From assembly GCA_020086605.1 (NCBI GenBank), contig JACBWW010000015.1, positions 25,672,483-25,736,482 of the forward strand: DNA of 64,000 bases, given 5' to 3'. The notes beneath the pieces were generated by a model, which was given only the letters and a program-made list of their open reading frames with translations, ran no database searches and had not been told where the DNA came from. Below are positions 52,079 to 61,055 of the stretch, piece by piece (position 1 is the stretch's first letter; each line of letters begins with the position of its first letter). This DNA is from Lanius collurio (taxonomy: Eukaryota; Chordata; Aves; Passeriformes; Laniidae). Made by a program: the position numbers and the translations under genes.

Positions 52079-52660
52079 GCAGCGAGGGCAGCGGCGAAGG
52101 GCGGTGGCGGCCTAGGCGTGACCTGGTGATGGCCGCCCTGCACCGCATGGAAAGCAACGGTCTGAGCCTGAGCCTCACACCAAGAAAGGCAGTGGTGATT
52201 GTGGCAGTTGCTATGGTGACCGCAGTGAGCCACACTGAGCCAAGCCGGAGCGGCATGGGGGCGAGAAGGCAACCGCGCTAGTGCCCAGCAGCGACACGTC
52301 TGTAGCCGACAGCAGCAGCAGCGGTGGCAGCGCCGGCGGTACAAAGCAGTGCACACAAACACCTCACAGGGCACGGCTGCATGAATGCCCGGAAAGCGTG
52401 GAGCAGCAGTCACACGGAGCTCCAGAGGAGAAGCAAGCACAATGCCCAGCAGCGGTGCAGAAGTGGCTGAAGGCGGAGCAGCCGGCAGTGGCGGACTGCA
52501 GCAGCACAGCCAGACCAGACCCACGTGGCCCCACACGCGATCCCAAGGAGTCAGAACCCCATGGCAGGAATGCACTGGTGGCCCTGGTCCTGACGGTCCT
52601 GGCTGCAGCAGCTTCAGTGCGAGAGCAAGAAAAACTGAAAGTGAAAGCAAGATCAAAGGA
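52075..52660 (+). other. GC-rich Ala/Gly/Ser-coding segment joining gag to the cold-shock domain
   Basis: About 600 bp that is markedly richer in G and C than anything around it, with many CpG and GCN/AGC codons. Open frames switch here: one runs 52075-52281, another 52281-52724, and the cold-shock frame opens at 52385. The gag frame has at least four more stops between 52127 and 52198. Vertebrate Y-box proteins begin with a low-complexity Ala/Pro/Gly/Ser-rich region, and this segment could be its decayed counterpart. The start GAGCAGCGAGG at 52077 also resembles the first codons of YBX1, but that match is short. Origin inferred, not proven. Confidence 0.5.
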
Positions 52661-53230
52661 ACTCAGAAAAATGAAAAAGTTTTTGCAGCTAAGGTTTTTG
52701 GAACTGTCAAATGGTATAATGTAAAGAAAAATTATGGCTTCTTATTGAAAAATGATATAGGAGAAAGTATTTTTGTCCATAAATCTGCTATTGTGAAAAA
52801 TAACCCAGAAAGTGATGTTCCAAGCTTAGAAGAAGGAGAAAGAGTAGATTTTAAAATTGTGCAAGGAAGAAGGGGCCCTCAGGCAGCATGTGTTACAGGC
52901 CCTGGGGGTGCTCCTGTGCAAGGTAGTAGATATGCTGGACAATATCCCCATAATCCCTATCCTTTCCCCTATGCCACCTACCCCTTTTATCCCATGCCCC
53001 TTTATCCCCCATATATGCCCAGCCCAAATTTCCCTTTTTGGTTTCCCTCACAAAACCAGGCTTTTCCATTTGCCATCAACCCCTTTGCAATGCCGATGGG
53101 AGGGGATGAAAAGGAGGGAGGGAAGAAATTAATTGTAATTTTCCAAGATTCCAACAGGTACAGAAAGGAAAAAACCCTCTCCTCACTCAGTTTCCATCTG
53201 AAGCATGCTCAAGTCCTGTCTCCCTTCTGA
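52385..53230 (+). CDS. ERV-carried Y-box-type cold-shock-domain protein, intact ORF
   Basis: The ORF has 281 codons from ATG 52385. ATG 52442 (residue 20) has a better Kozak context (A at -3) and may be the real start, giving 262 residues. Residues 20-98 are Gly/Ala/Ser/Thr-rich, probably disordered. Residues 100-182 form a full cold-shock domain: GTVKWYNV (106-113), RNP1-like KKNYGFLL (114-121), RNP2-like IFVHKSAI (129-136), and the Y-box family ending VTGPGGAPVQGSRYA (170-184). That ending and the KNNP motif (138-141) place it with the vertebrate YBX family rather than LIN28 or CSDE1. Cold-shock domains bind single-stranded RNA or DNA. The RNP1 Gly of YBX proteins is Asn here (116). After the domain, the basic/aromatic islands of Y-box proteins are absent and replaced by a Tyr/Pro/Phe-rich tail (187-236) and a Lys-rich end. 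Expression is unknown. Transcription could start in the 5' LTR. Confidence 0.75.
   Translation: MPGKRGAAVTRSSRGEASTMPSSGAEVAEGGAAGSGGLQQHSQTRPTWPHTRSQGVRTPWQECTGGPGPDGPGCSSFSARARKTESESKIKGTQKNEKVFAAKVFGTVKWYNVKKNYGFLLKNDIGESIFVHKSAIVKNNPESDVPSLEEGERVDFKIVQGRRGPQAACVTGPGGAPVQGSRYAGQYPHNPYPFPYATYPFYPMPLYPPYMPSPNFPFWFPSQNQAFPFAINPFAMPMGGDEKEGGKKLIVIFQDSNRYRKEKTLSSLSFHLKHAQVLSPF
52691..52930 (+). other. cold-shock domain coding segment, A-rich codon use
   Basis: Within the ORF above, the domain itself is written with A/T-ending codons (AAA, GAA, ATA, TTT), unlike the GC-rich segment just upstream and unlike typical vertebrate YBX coding sequence as I know it. A-rich coding is common in several retrovirus groups. 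The contrast suggests that the domain spent a long time in a viral genome or came from an already A-rich source. Confidence 0.5.
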
Positions 53231-53336
53231 TACTCCAAAGAAAATCTGTTTGGACATTCGGGTACTCAAGATAGTGGCTTCCTTTCCTTTGAAATTGTTT
53301 TGTTGTTCATCCAACTGTTTCCAATGTTCTTTGTTT

Positions 53337-53350
53337 AAAAAGAAAGAGTG
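53337..53350 (+). promoter_or_regulatory. polypurine tract before the 3' LTR
   Basis: AAAAAGAAAGAG (53337-53348), followed by TGAAT and then the LTR start TGTGG at 53354. A purine run just upstream of the 3' LTR is the plus-strand primer site in retroviral reverse transcription. It supports the 53354 LTR boundary. Confidence 0.65.
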
Positions 53351-53353
53351 AAT

Positions 53354-53638
53354 TGTGGAGGTGCGAGAGGCACCATGAAGTCCTGGGGGGAGGGACCCTG
53401 CAGTGTACGGATCTGTCCCTGCTCCCATGTCACGTGTGCCCCATGCCTGTTCCTGATTGTTGGTTTGTGTGCCCGGGCCTGGGGAAGAGAGCAGGGTCCG
53501 ATGACTGGGTCTGCCTGGGAACTCCAGCCCTGCAGGCTGGAGGAATAAATCATCTCTGAACATCTAAAAAAATATCACTTCATCTTTCCTTCCAAGTTCA
53601 TTGCTGTCTTATACTTGTAAGGATTCCCCATTACAACA
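53354..53638 (+). mobile_element. 3' LTR of the cold-shock provirus
   Basis: This 285-bp LTR runs from TGTGGAGGTGC to TTACAACA, with AATAAA at 53544-53549. The TG...CA ends, the following CTAAAC duplication and the match of its last eight bases to the 33.4-kb solo LTR fix the boundary. Against the 5' LTR I count roughly twenty substitutions plus several small indels, almost all in the first half. The insertion is therefore not recent unless recombination has mixed LTR copies. Confidence 0.93.
53544..53549 (+). terminator. poly-A signal in the 3' LTR
   Basis: AATAAA in the same context as in the other LTRs of the family. It would end the proviral transcript that carries the cold-shock ORF. 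Confidence 0.7.
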
Positions 53639-53644
53639 CTAAAC
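53639..53644. repeat. target-site duplication, right copy (CTAAAC)
   Basis: Identical to 51065-51070, which shows that the whole 51071-53638 unit entered as one integration. Confidence 0.92.
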
Positions 53645-55969
53645 TTTATATTTTCTTGGCTTTTGTTTCTTTTGTACTTTCCTTATTAGACTAGGAGCAA
53701 ATTTAGAAATAGCTAGGAAGTAATGTTTTCCCTCTTTGAAAAAGAAAAAGTGATACATTTTGTTTTCATAGCCAATTGCAACTGAAATAAATGAGGCTTT
53801 TGCTGTAAACCTGATGCACTTTGATTAAAAATGCAATTAGTGCAAGTTTTCATTAAAAAGATATTTTAAGCGGAAAAAAGTTTCCTCACACAATTTCCTA
53901 ACTAAATTTAATAAAAATTAGTTTCTTACTATAAAATGGATTTACCATAGCGCTTGTCACCCTGAAGGACTTCAGACTTAGAAGTCAGGCCTTACTAGGC
54001 CTGACTGGGAAACATCTAGCAGCATACCAAAGACAGTGGATGGGTTTAGGTCAGAAACATAATCTTTCAAGTGATATAAAACAGGATATTTAAATATAAG
54101 AATGTTATTTCAGTTGCAACCTCAACCTTGGCACAAGCTCATATCTTACCTGTAGGTGGATTTTAATTGTTTAACACGCCACAATTTTTTTTCTGAGCAG
54201 TCAGCAAGTAGATGTAAAGATGAGCATTATAAGCCTGTTTCCCTGTCATTCAGAACTGTGCCAAGTCTTGTTAACTTGTCCCTTGAAATGAATATCAGAA
54301 GGGTTAAATATGAATTAAATGCCTTTGAGAAAGTCAGAAGGGATAAAAAAACAAAACCTGTTTGGATCTGAATTTTAAATGCATGATAAAGCACTGATGG
54401 ATATTTTATTAGGGTTTTAGAGATTTTTTTTACCTTTTTCTTATTTTGTAACTGAGAAAATCTGACAAGAATTTTAGCTAGGATGTTTTCAGAGGCCTGT
54501 TAATTTACTGCTCTGTTTATCTGTGCCTCCTGTGTGCAGCTGCAGAGCATTATTGTGTCAAATGTATTAAAATGAGGCACTGATTTAGTTAGAGAAACTC
54601 TGCAGGAACTGATGAAAGCAGTCTCTTGAAAAACAGGGGAAATATGCTTCTCCAGAGCTCTTAAAAGGGACATTTTCACAATGCACCAAACAATTTGGAG
54701 ACACAAATGAAAACCCACAAACCTACTGGTTGGTACTACCTATGTAGTTATCCCCCTGTAATGTCATAACATCATAACTCCATTCTCTCATCTCATTCAG
54801 AATCCATTTGCATGTGTTTAACCTGAGGTCAGAGTTTAGGCCTTGCTGGTTTCACTGGGAGTTAAATCCACACCTAAGTTCACAGCAAATATGGGAAAAA
54901 CAAGTACCATTTTGAGATGCAGCAGATATGGAAGAGGGTGTATGCAGTGGGTATGCCTACTGGGCTTGACAATATTATCCTTGAACTACAGGAAACATGA
55001 ATCTTCATTGTAGGCACCTTTGATTTTAACAGTGTCACTGGGAATTAGACAATTAAATAACTCTTGAGAACCAAAACAACACAGTGCTAAGGTATTTAGG
55101 CAGCTAGTGGTGCAATCCACACTGCCTGGTAGGATTTCTAAGCCTGGTAATGTCCTTAGTTTCAACTGGTTTAAAAAAATGCCCAAACATTTCAATTCAG
55201 TAAGTCACGTGTCTTCAAGCAGCAATAATGTTGTTTCCCTATGAATGCTTCCTTATTAAAAGTGTCCCATTCAAATAAGTATAATATGATTTGTGTAATA
55301 ACATGTAACTTCATTTGGATTAAGGGAATGGGAGATACTGTGCAATACTTTCATTATCTTTTCTCATTGTTGTTATCTTAAAAGACTGCAAAACATTTGA
55401 AAAGAAAATAGTCTAGGTGTCCAGTCTTCATAGTGTGTACTAAAGCACTGTAGCAGTACTTTAGCTGAGCACACATGATCATTCCTTGAGGAAAGAGCAG
55501 GGAGGGACAGCACTGCAGTGAGCAGGTGTCCAGCTTTTGCAGGCAAGCAAAAGCCTGCAACCCTGTGTCCAATGAGTTTTGGTGTATTAAATAACACTGG
55601 AGTTTTGATGTTTTAGGAAGAACTCACATGGATTTTAGATGTTATCCTGACCACAATCAAAATCTGAGCAAATGCCAGAGTGCCCTCTTTCCTCTTCCTT
55701 CCTCACCAAATTCTATGAATGTGAAGGCTGGCCTAACAGGCACTCTGCTCTCTCTGAAATTCCTAGGATGGAGCATTCCTTTTGCCTTCATGCATCCCAA
55801 TGCCTCTTTGCAAGCCCCACCTACAACTTCCTACTGCCTGAAGGGTTAAAGCCCCTTACACTCTTGACTTAACTTCATGTAGGCATGAAAGTTTTACTTG
55901 TCAATATAAATAACTCAACCCTCTTAAAATCCTGTTAAATTCTTTTCCTCAACAATTTCCCATGACATT
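53645..55969. other. unique non-coding DNA
   Basis: AT-rich sequence with no recognised gene or repeat. Confidence 0.55.
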
Positions 55970-56664
55970 GAATTCCATAAACTGATAATGTGCTAGTTTA
56001 AAACACTTTCCCTTCTGTTCATTTCACGTTTTCTGCCTGTCAGTTTAATCAACTTGTCTCTTGTAATTGTGTTACGAGGCTGGGAATGGCTATGGTGGAA
56101 TACCAGATCTCTTTCCCCTAAACTATTCATTATTTTGGGTCATCGTTCTGAAACTCTTCCTTTCTAAACTAAATAGCCTTGGTTATTTTAATTGTTCTCA
56201 ATATTTGATCTCTCTTCCACTCCCTTATCCCCGTCCGTATAAAACTTTTCCATCTGTGGCACACAGGAGTTTGAACTTGAGAGAGACTACCTCTTGCACA
56301 GTAGTAAGGGAGAGGAAAAAGTATCACCAAATTATAAAATCCTAGTCTATTCTAGTATTTCTTTCAGCAATGCTTGCAGTTTTTATAATTTTGTGCAATC
56401 ACTTCCTTGTTTGGAAATCTCAGCAGCACGCCGGCCTGCTAACGATAAGTGCTAGATCTGTTCCTGAAATACTCTAGGTAATTTAGATCTCTAGGTAATT
56501 TAGATCCCAGCAGTGTGTGAAAAATAATTAGGCTTTTTCTTGCACTCCATATCACTTCACATTTATCTAATTTAAATTGTTGCTGCTACCCAACTGCATT
56601 GCTGATATGTTTATTCAGTCCTGTTGGAGGACTACCCTAGTAGCTCTTGTTTTGTTAACACTGA
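55970..56664. mobile_element. ancient CR1/L3-like LINE relic
   Basis: The stretch resembles, by memory of consensus, the old CR1-like repeats common in turtles, crocodilians and birds. It includes 'ctgcctgtcagtttaatcaa' (about 56033), 'tctctaggtaatttagatcc' (about 56488), 'cttcacatttatctaattta' (about 56556) and 'tgctgctacccaactgcatt' (about 56581). All are in the order expected of an antisense-oriented copy. Sequence match is loose throughout and the 92-codon frame in it is not a gene. Orientation and exact family are uncertain. Confidence 0.5.
56472..56505. repeat. 17-bp tandem duplication, two exact copies
   Basis: CTCTAGGTAATTTAGAT occurs at 56472-56488 and again at 56489-56505, within the LINE relic. 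The exact identity marks a recent local duplication in old DNA. Confidence 0.92.
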
Positions 56665-58070
56665 ATAAGAGCCTTTCTTTACTCCCCAGAGGCAGAGCTA
56701 AAGGAATGATGGGGTTAGTTTCAGGTACTAAAAGGTGAGGTGTTAGATAATTATTTAACTCATAGTTTGCCTTATACAGAACATCTGACATATGTGCAAT
56801 CCTTACATGTCACACAAGTGTTACTATCTGTGTACCTAGGGAAGAATGTGCGAAATTTTATTGTTTGTTTGGGCTTTTTTTTAAACTTTTACAATCTATA
56901 TATTATTTTTTGCTAGTGGAACAGTGGCAGGACAATTCTTAGGTCTTCATGACCTGTTTGACCCAATCTTGGAATCATGCCTTCTTTCACACTCACTTGT
57001 CAAAACTTCTAGTGAGGTTTCTTTAAACCTATGAAAAAAGCTATGTTTGGGTCTGAGGAAAAAGGGGGTGGTAATGACTAGGAGCTAATGCATAGACTAG
57101 CAGTGTATGCTTCATTTCTGTATCGACTGGGTGAAGCATGGATGTTTTAGCTAAAGTTTTTTTCAGATTTCGAGTTCATTGGAGCTTTAATCTGAAACAT
57201 CCGCTGGTAGGTGCATATGAGTTAAAAGTAAATGTAATGGTCAAATGAAGTGAAGTATTGTAAAACTTAACTCAGTGTTTTTTGCATTGTCTGTTACCAC
57301 AGCACCTAAACAATCATGGCATAGCAGCACTGGCAGCTGGTGCTAGCTTTGAGACTACTTCTAAATTCTTTAGTAAGAAACTTCTGGATTTTATATTAAC
57401 AGACTTTTGAGCCTTTCTTATTAGCACCCAGCTACCTTTTTTTGCTTGTGTTCAGCAGATTTTTGCACAGACCTGACAGTATTTTGTAGTCAACAAAAAG
57501 AGAAGGACCAAAGATGTAGCCAGTTTTCAATCTGGGGCCATTGCACTGCTGCATTGACTGCATGAAATACATGTTCACCAGACTGTTCAAAGTGCAGCAA
57601 GTACCCTAATACAATGCAGTGCTTGGATTAATTCCCTGAGGTACTTATTAGTATCATATTCACTGTTAATGAACTAAAATACCTTGCTATGTTAGCAGTT
57701 TGATCATTGATAGTGAGATTAATTGGCAAAATTTCTTTGTGGTTAGCCATATTTAGGAAGCATTTGGTGCAGATTAAGTTGAATGAGGTTACTTTGACAT
57801 TGCTACCATCAGAGCATCTCAGGTTTTTAAAGAAATGGTCACTGGAAAAAGATTATGATCTGCTGAGATGGGTTGAGATAAACTGTAGGTCCTTCAGAAG
57901 CCTTGCAGTTCCTAAGGTTACATGTCTTTCTTCAACTCACCCTCTCTTGAAAGCAAAACAGTCAGGTTTTTTCTTATTTTATCAGGAAAATCTGAAACAT
58001 GCAGTTTAGGTATATGAGATACTGTCTGAACCTGCAGAAAGCCTGAAATGGCTGAAAAGGACTGCTGGGC
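56665..58070. other. unique non-coding DNA
   Basis: No gene or element is recognised. A 9-bp inverted repeat (57161-57169 and 57189-57197) is within chance expectation. Confidence 0.5.
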
Positions 58071-58386
58071 TGTTGCGGTGGATCCCCCTGGGCCTCCCCC
58101 CCTCGGCCGGGTCCCTGCCATGTGACTGAGTCAGGTCTACCTTAGGTTGAAGCCGCCCGGGCTCTGATCTGGTTGGTTGTTTGTCCCATCTCCGCCCCTG
58201 GTATCCCCTTTCCCCCTGTCTGTGATAAAACCAGCAGGATGGAAAGCCCCACTCTCTTACCTCACTGACTCTGCCCAGGTCGGGTGCTCTTTCCCCCCCA
58301 GGACAGAGGGAATAAATGACTTAACATCAAGAGGTTTGAGCTATATTTCTCTTCTCAACTTCTGCTTCTGGTGGTAGCTGTCAACA
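58071..58386 (+). mobile_element. probable solo LTR, third type, 316 bp
   Basis: The block is clearly more GC-rich than its surroundings, begins TGTTGCGG, and ends GCTGTCAACA, giving TGTTG/CAACA terminal inverted repeats. A TATA-like GATAAAACC (about 58222) precedes AATAAA (58311-58316) by about 90 bp. This is the compact layout of an avian LTR. No matching duplication is visible at the two edges ('ctgggc' against 'aacact'), so either the ends are slightly misplaced or the copy arose by recombination. It has no similarity by eye to the other two LTR types in the window. Confidence 0.6.
58311..58316 (+). terminator. poly-A signal in the 58-kb LTR
   Basis: AATAAA in GGGAATAAATGAC, followed by a T-rich stretch about 25 bp downstream. 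Confidence 0.5.
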
Positions 58387-59246
58387 AACACTGGCTTAAG
58401 TGGAGCTGCACAGTCGAGGGATATCTAGGCTGTTTGTGAATGGTCTAAGGATATTCCAAGACATAAAGAGGCAAGCTCGCCACAAATTAGGCAGTGGACA
58501 GCTAATAACTCCAAGACTGGGCAATGCTTCAATCAGTCAGATTGTACAGACAGGACAACAGAGCAGAGCTAGACAGTGCGTGGTGCCAGTACTTTGTAGG
58601 AGTAAGACTGCCATAATCTGTCATGGATAACAGTGTTGTGGTTGAGCTGCTGGTGCTTAGATGCCCACTCCTTTTGTTCCATCCCAAGAGACCATCAGAA
58701 GAGGAAGCTCTTGGCTAGGAAGCTGCTGAAACAGGAATAATGAAGCCAAGGCTGCAAGAACAGGAATAGATAGCCTGGATGTAAAAATGAGCAGGAAACA
58801 TATATTGTCCTATTTTGATTCTAGCTGCTGTAAACTAAGAGAAATTCAACAGTCCTGGTCCAGTGATTAAAGCAAGACCATCTGGATAGAGACTGACTCC
58901 CAAACACCAGTGCCAGCTCACACATCTTTAGTAAATATTTGTGGATGGCTTGGCCAGCTCATCCAAGATTGCTGTTGGAAACATTCACTCTTCTGGAACA
59001 ATAAAAACTGCTGAGCTCCAGGAGTTTACTCCTGCATTTTTTGAGTCAGTTTCTTCCTCAGTTCCCCTTCTGGTGAATTTTTGAGAGTTGAGAGCTTTTT
59101 TTTTTAATCAGAAATTATTGAACAAATGCCTCTTCTTGTGAAATACCCTACATGTGTAGCTTCTAGGAATAGCCGTTAAGCATTTTCATGCCAATAGGCT
59201 GGAAAAAGAAACCTGTCAATCTCACCCTGTAAAGGAACAACTGTTC

Positions 59247-59268
59247 TTTTTTTTTTTTTTTTTTTTTT
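59247..59268. repeat. poly-T run (22 bp)
   Basis: Twenty-two T residues. It could be the tail of a minus-strand retrocopy lying to the right, but this is not supported by any recognised gene. Confidence 0.9.
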
Positions 59269-60878
59269 GTGAAGAAGCTGACTAGAAAGAGAATGTTTGA
59301 TAAGAAAACTGAGTCCTTGTATTAACTACAGGCAGCTAAGGGGGTACCATGGGTATCTTCAGATGGTACTTCCCACCTGCCTTACACAAAATGGCATGGT
59401 CTGCCTCTGCAGGGAAATATCTCCACCATCTAAAGAAGGAGTCTGGTTGACAAGCTTAGCCAAAATCCCACCTAGGGCAGCTAGAATAACTACTTTAGGA
59501 TAAGAATGACTATTTAAATATTCAGCAGAAAAATGTGACATCACAGCCTCTTTCTGCAAACCACCCTTAGCAGTGCTTAAAACACAGTCCTTACATGGTG
59601 AGTAAGCCCACAGACAAAGATCTATAATGTCTTGATTCACAAAGACTACATTGAACAAGGTGATGGAACTTGAAGGAGATGCTGCATCTCCTGGCTGTGG
59701 GATAGAGAAGACTTCCTTCATAAACCACACAACTTAAGCCCAACTTCACGAGCACCAGCCTAGTTTTGACAGATGTTACCTGTTCACATACCAACACCAC
59801 ACATTATGGAAGCCTCCAAGACTACCCTGAGTATGTACAACATGGAGAGTAATCCTCAGAAATCAAAATCAGTCAACTTCTTTTCATTTTCACACATAAC
59901 TTCACTTTCCCTATCTGACAGTGAGGGCACAGCTGCCTCATGCAGAGGATTTTTCAATATGTTAATTTCACAATGAGCCACCTTGAAAAAGATATTTTAA
60001 ATGTCTATTCCATCATGCTCCTGCTTATACTTATGCTGTACCTCAGATTATATAAATGACACCTTTATCATCTGGAGTCTTTCCCTTAAGTCTGCCACAA
60101 ATGCATTAAGTGTTCCCCTGCCAAGAGGCAGTTCCTTCAACAGCCCTCCAGCTCTCAGTGTGGATCTTTATTAAACACTATAGCAGCACTTTGATGGACA
60201 AACACATATAAACAGATCCATAACACATGAACACCACATGTAAGGACTGCCCACACATCTCCACTCTTACAATACCTTGTTCTCCATTGGATCATTACAA
60301 GACTTGGAGCTTACACTTCCCATGTGTAATATACTTTAGCAAGCACATTGAACATCCACAAGGAAATTGCATGTGTGAAACCAACCAATCAATAGACATC
60401 AGAATGAGTGAAAAATTGATGGAAAATAGACATGCTCAAAGATCTGAGAAAGAATATTTCTTACAAACCCTTCATTTAATTTTTGCCTTTTCAGTTCTTA
60501 TCTTCAAGGGAAACCTGAGAAATGCTTCAGAATAAGTACCTGGGAACTAAAACTCATAATACTATTGGAAAAAAAAAAGTTGATTAGAGAAATACTAGTA
60601 TTATAGCACTTCTCATTTCCATGACCCCTAATTCTTGCAAGTACAATTGATGATCAATCACCTCCCTCATTTTCTAGCAGGAGATACATATAATCTGTTT
60701 TATTGCAGGTGTTTCTGAGATACCTGCTGCGTTTTCTCTCAAATGATCTAACTGATTAACAAATTCAAAGTAGTTATTCTCAGCCTCCATGTAACTACAA
60801 AGACATCTGGTTTTCTTTCAAGCTTGAAGAAGAGTCTGTATACCTGAAAGATTGTCTGTTTTGACTATACCAGTAATT

Positions 60879-60893
60879 AAAAAAAAAAAAAAA
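60879..60893. repeat. poly-A run (15 bp)
   Basis: Fifteen A residues. Simple repeat only. Confidence 0.85.
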
Positions 60894-60991
60894 TACACCA
60901 GGAAACAAACCTCTCTCCAGTTCAAATCTTGTCTGGCTTAGGAACACTCTTTTAGAGTCAATTATATAAGATGAAATTTAACATATGCAGG

Positions 60992-61055
60992 TCACAGGAT
61001 CACAGAATAGTTAGGGTTAGAAGGGACCTCTGGAGATAATCTAATCCAAATCCCA
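60992..61055 (-). mobile_element. CR1 LINE 3'-end fragment, minus orientation
   Basis: Reads 'tcacaggatcacagaatag', then 'ttagggttagaagggacctc' and 'tggagataatctaatccaaa', which is the reverse complement of the CR1 3' end including its octamer tail (here at the left). It is a very short 5'-truncated copy with few changes from the remembered avian consensus. Confidence 0.9.

Larger units (their letters stand above)
51071..53638 (+). mobile_element. compact class II-like provirus carrying a cold-shock-domain ORF
   Basis: This is a 2,568-bp proviral insertion with a 5' LTR (51071 to about 51355), an internal region of about 2 kb, a purine tract and a 3' LTR (53354-53638), bounded by perfect CTAAAC duplications. 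The internal region has, in order, a leader with splice-like signals, a gag matrix-like frame with stops (51497-52078), a GC-rich Ala/Gly/Ser-coding stretch (about 52075-52660) and an intact ORF with a Y-box-type cold-shock domain (52385-53230). No protease, reverse transcriptase, integrase or envelope sequence was recognised. It must therefore have been mobilised by another virus's proteins. The layout resembles host-gene-transducing retroviruses, in which viral genes are replaced by cellular cargo. Target duplication size and LTR length support an alpha/beta-like affiliation. The exact family is not identified. Confidence 0.9.
58387..60991. other. unique non-coding DNA with a poly-T run
   Basis: No gene is recognised. 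A T-run lies at 59247-59268 and an A-run at 60879-60893. The minus strand to the right of the T-run opens a 123-codon frame (59359-59730). This would be the right orientation for a retrocopy ending in that tail, but the product matches no protein I recognise and no flanking duplication was found. Confidence 0.5.

Noticed and set aside
51764..52256. Several short minus-strand open frames over the gag/linker region
   Set aside because: They overlap one another in different frames and arise from the GC-rich, stop-poor composition. Only the longest antisense frame was kept, as a low-ranked finding.
52281..52724. 147-codon plus-strand frame beginning with GTG
   Set aside because: It overlaps the cold-shock ORF in another frame and ends inside the domain. 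Its Ser/Gly start may be decayed linker, but the frame as a whole is not a separate gene.
57161..57197. 9-bp inverted repeat with 19-nt loop
   Set aside because: Stem length and loop are within chance expectation for AT-rich DNA of this size.
59247..59730. Minus-strand processed pseudogene ending in the poly-T run
   Set aside because: The orientation of tail and 123-codon frame would fit, but the product is unrecognised, a stop precedes the frame, no poly-A signal lies next to the tail, and no flanking duplication was found.
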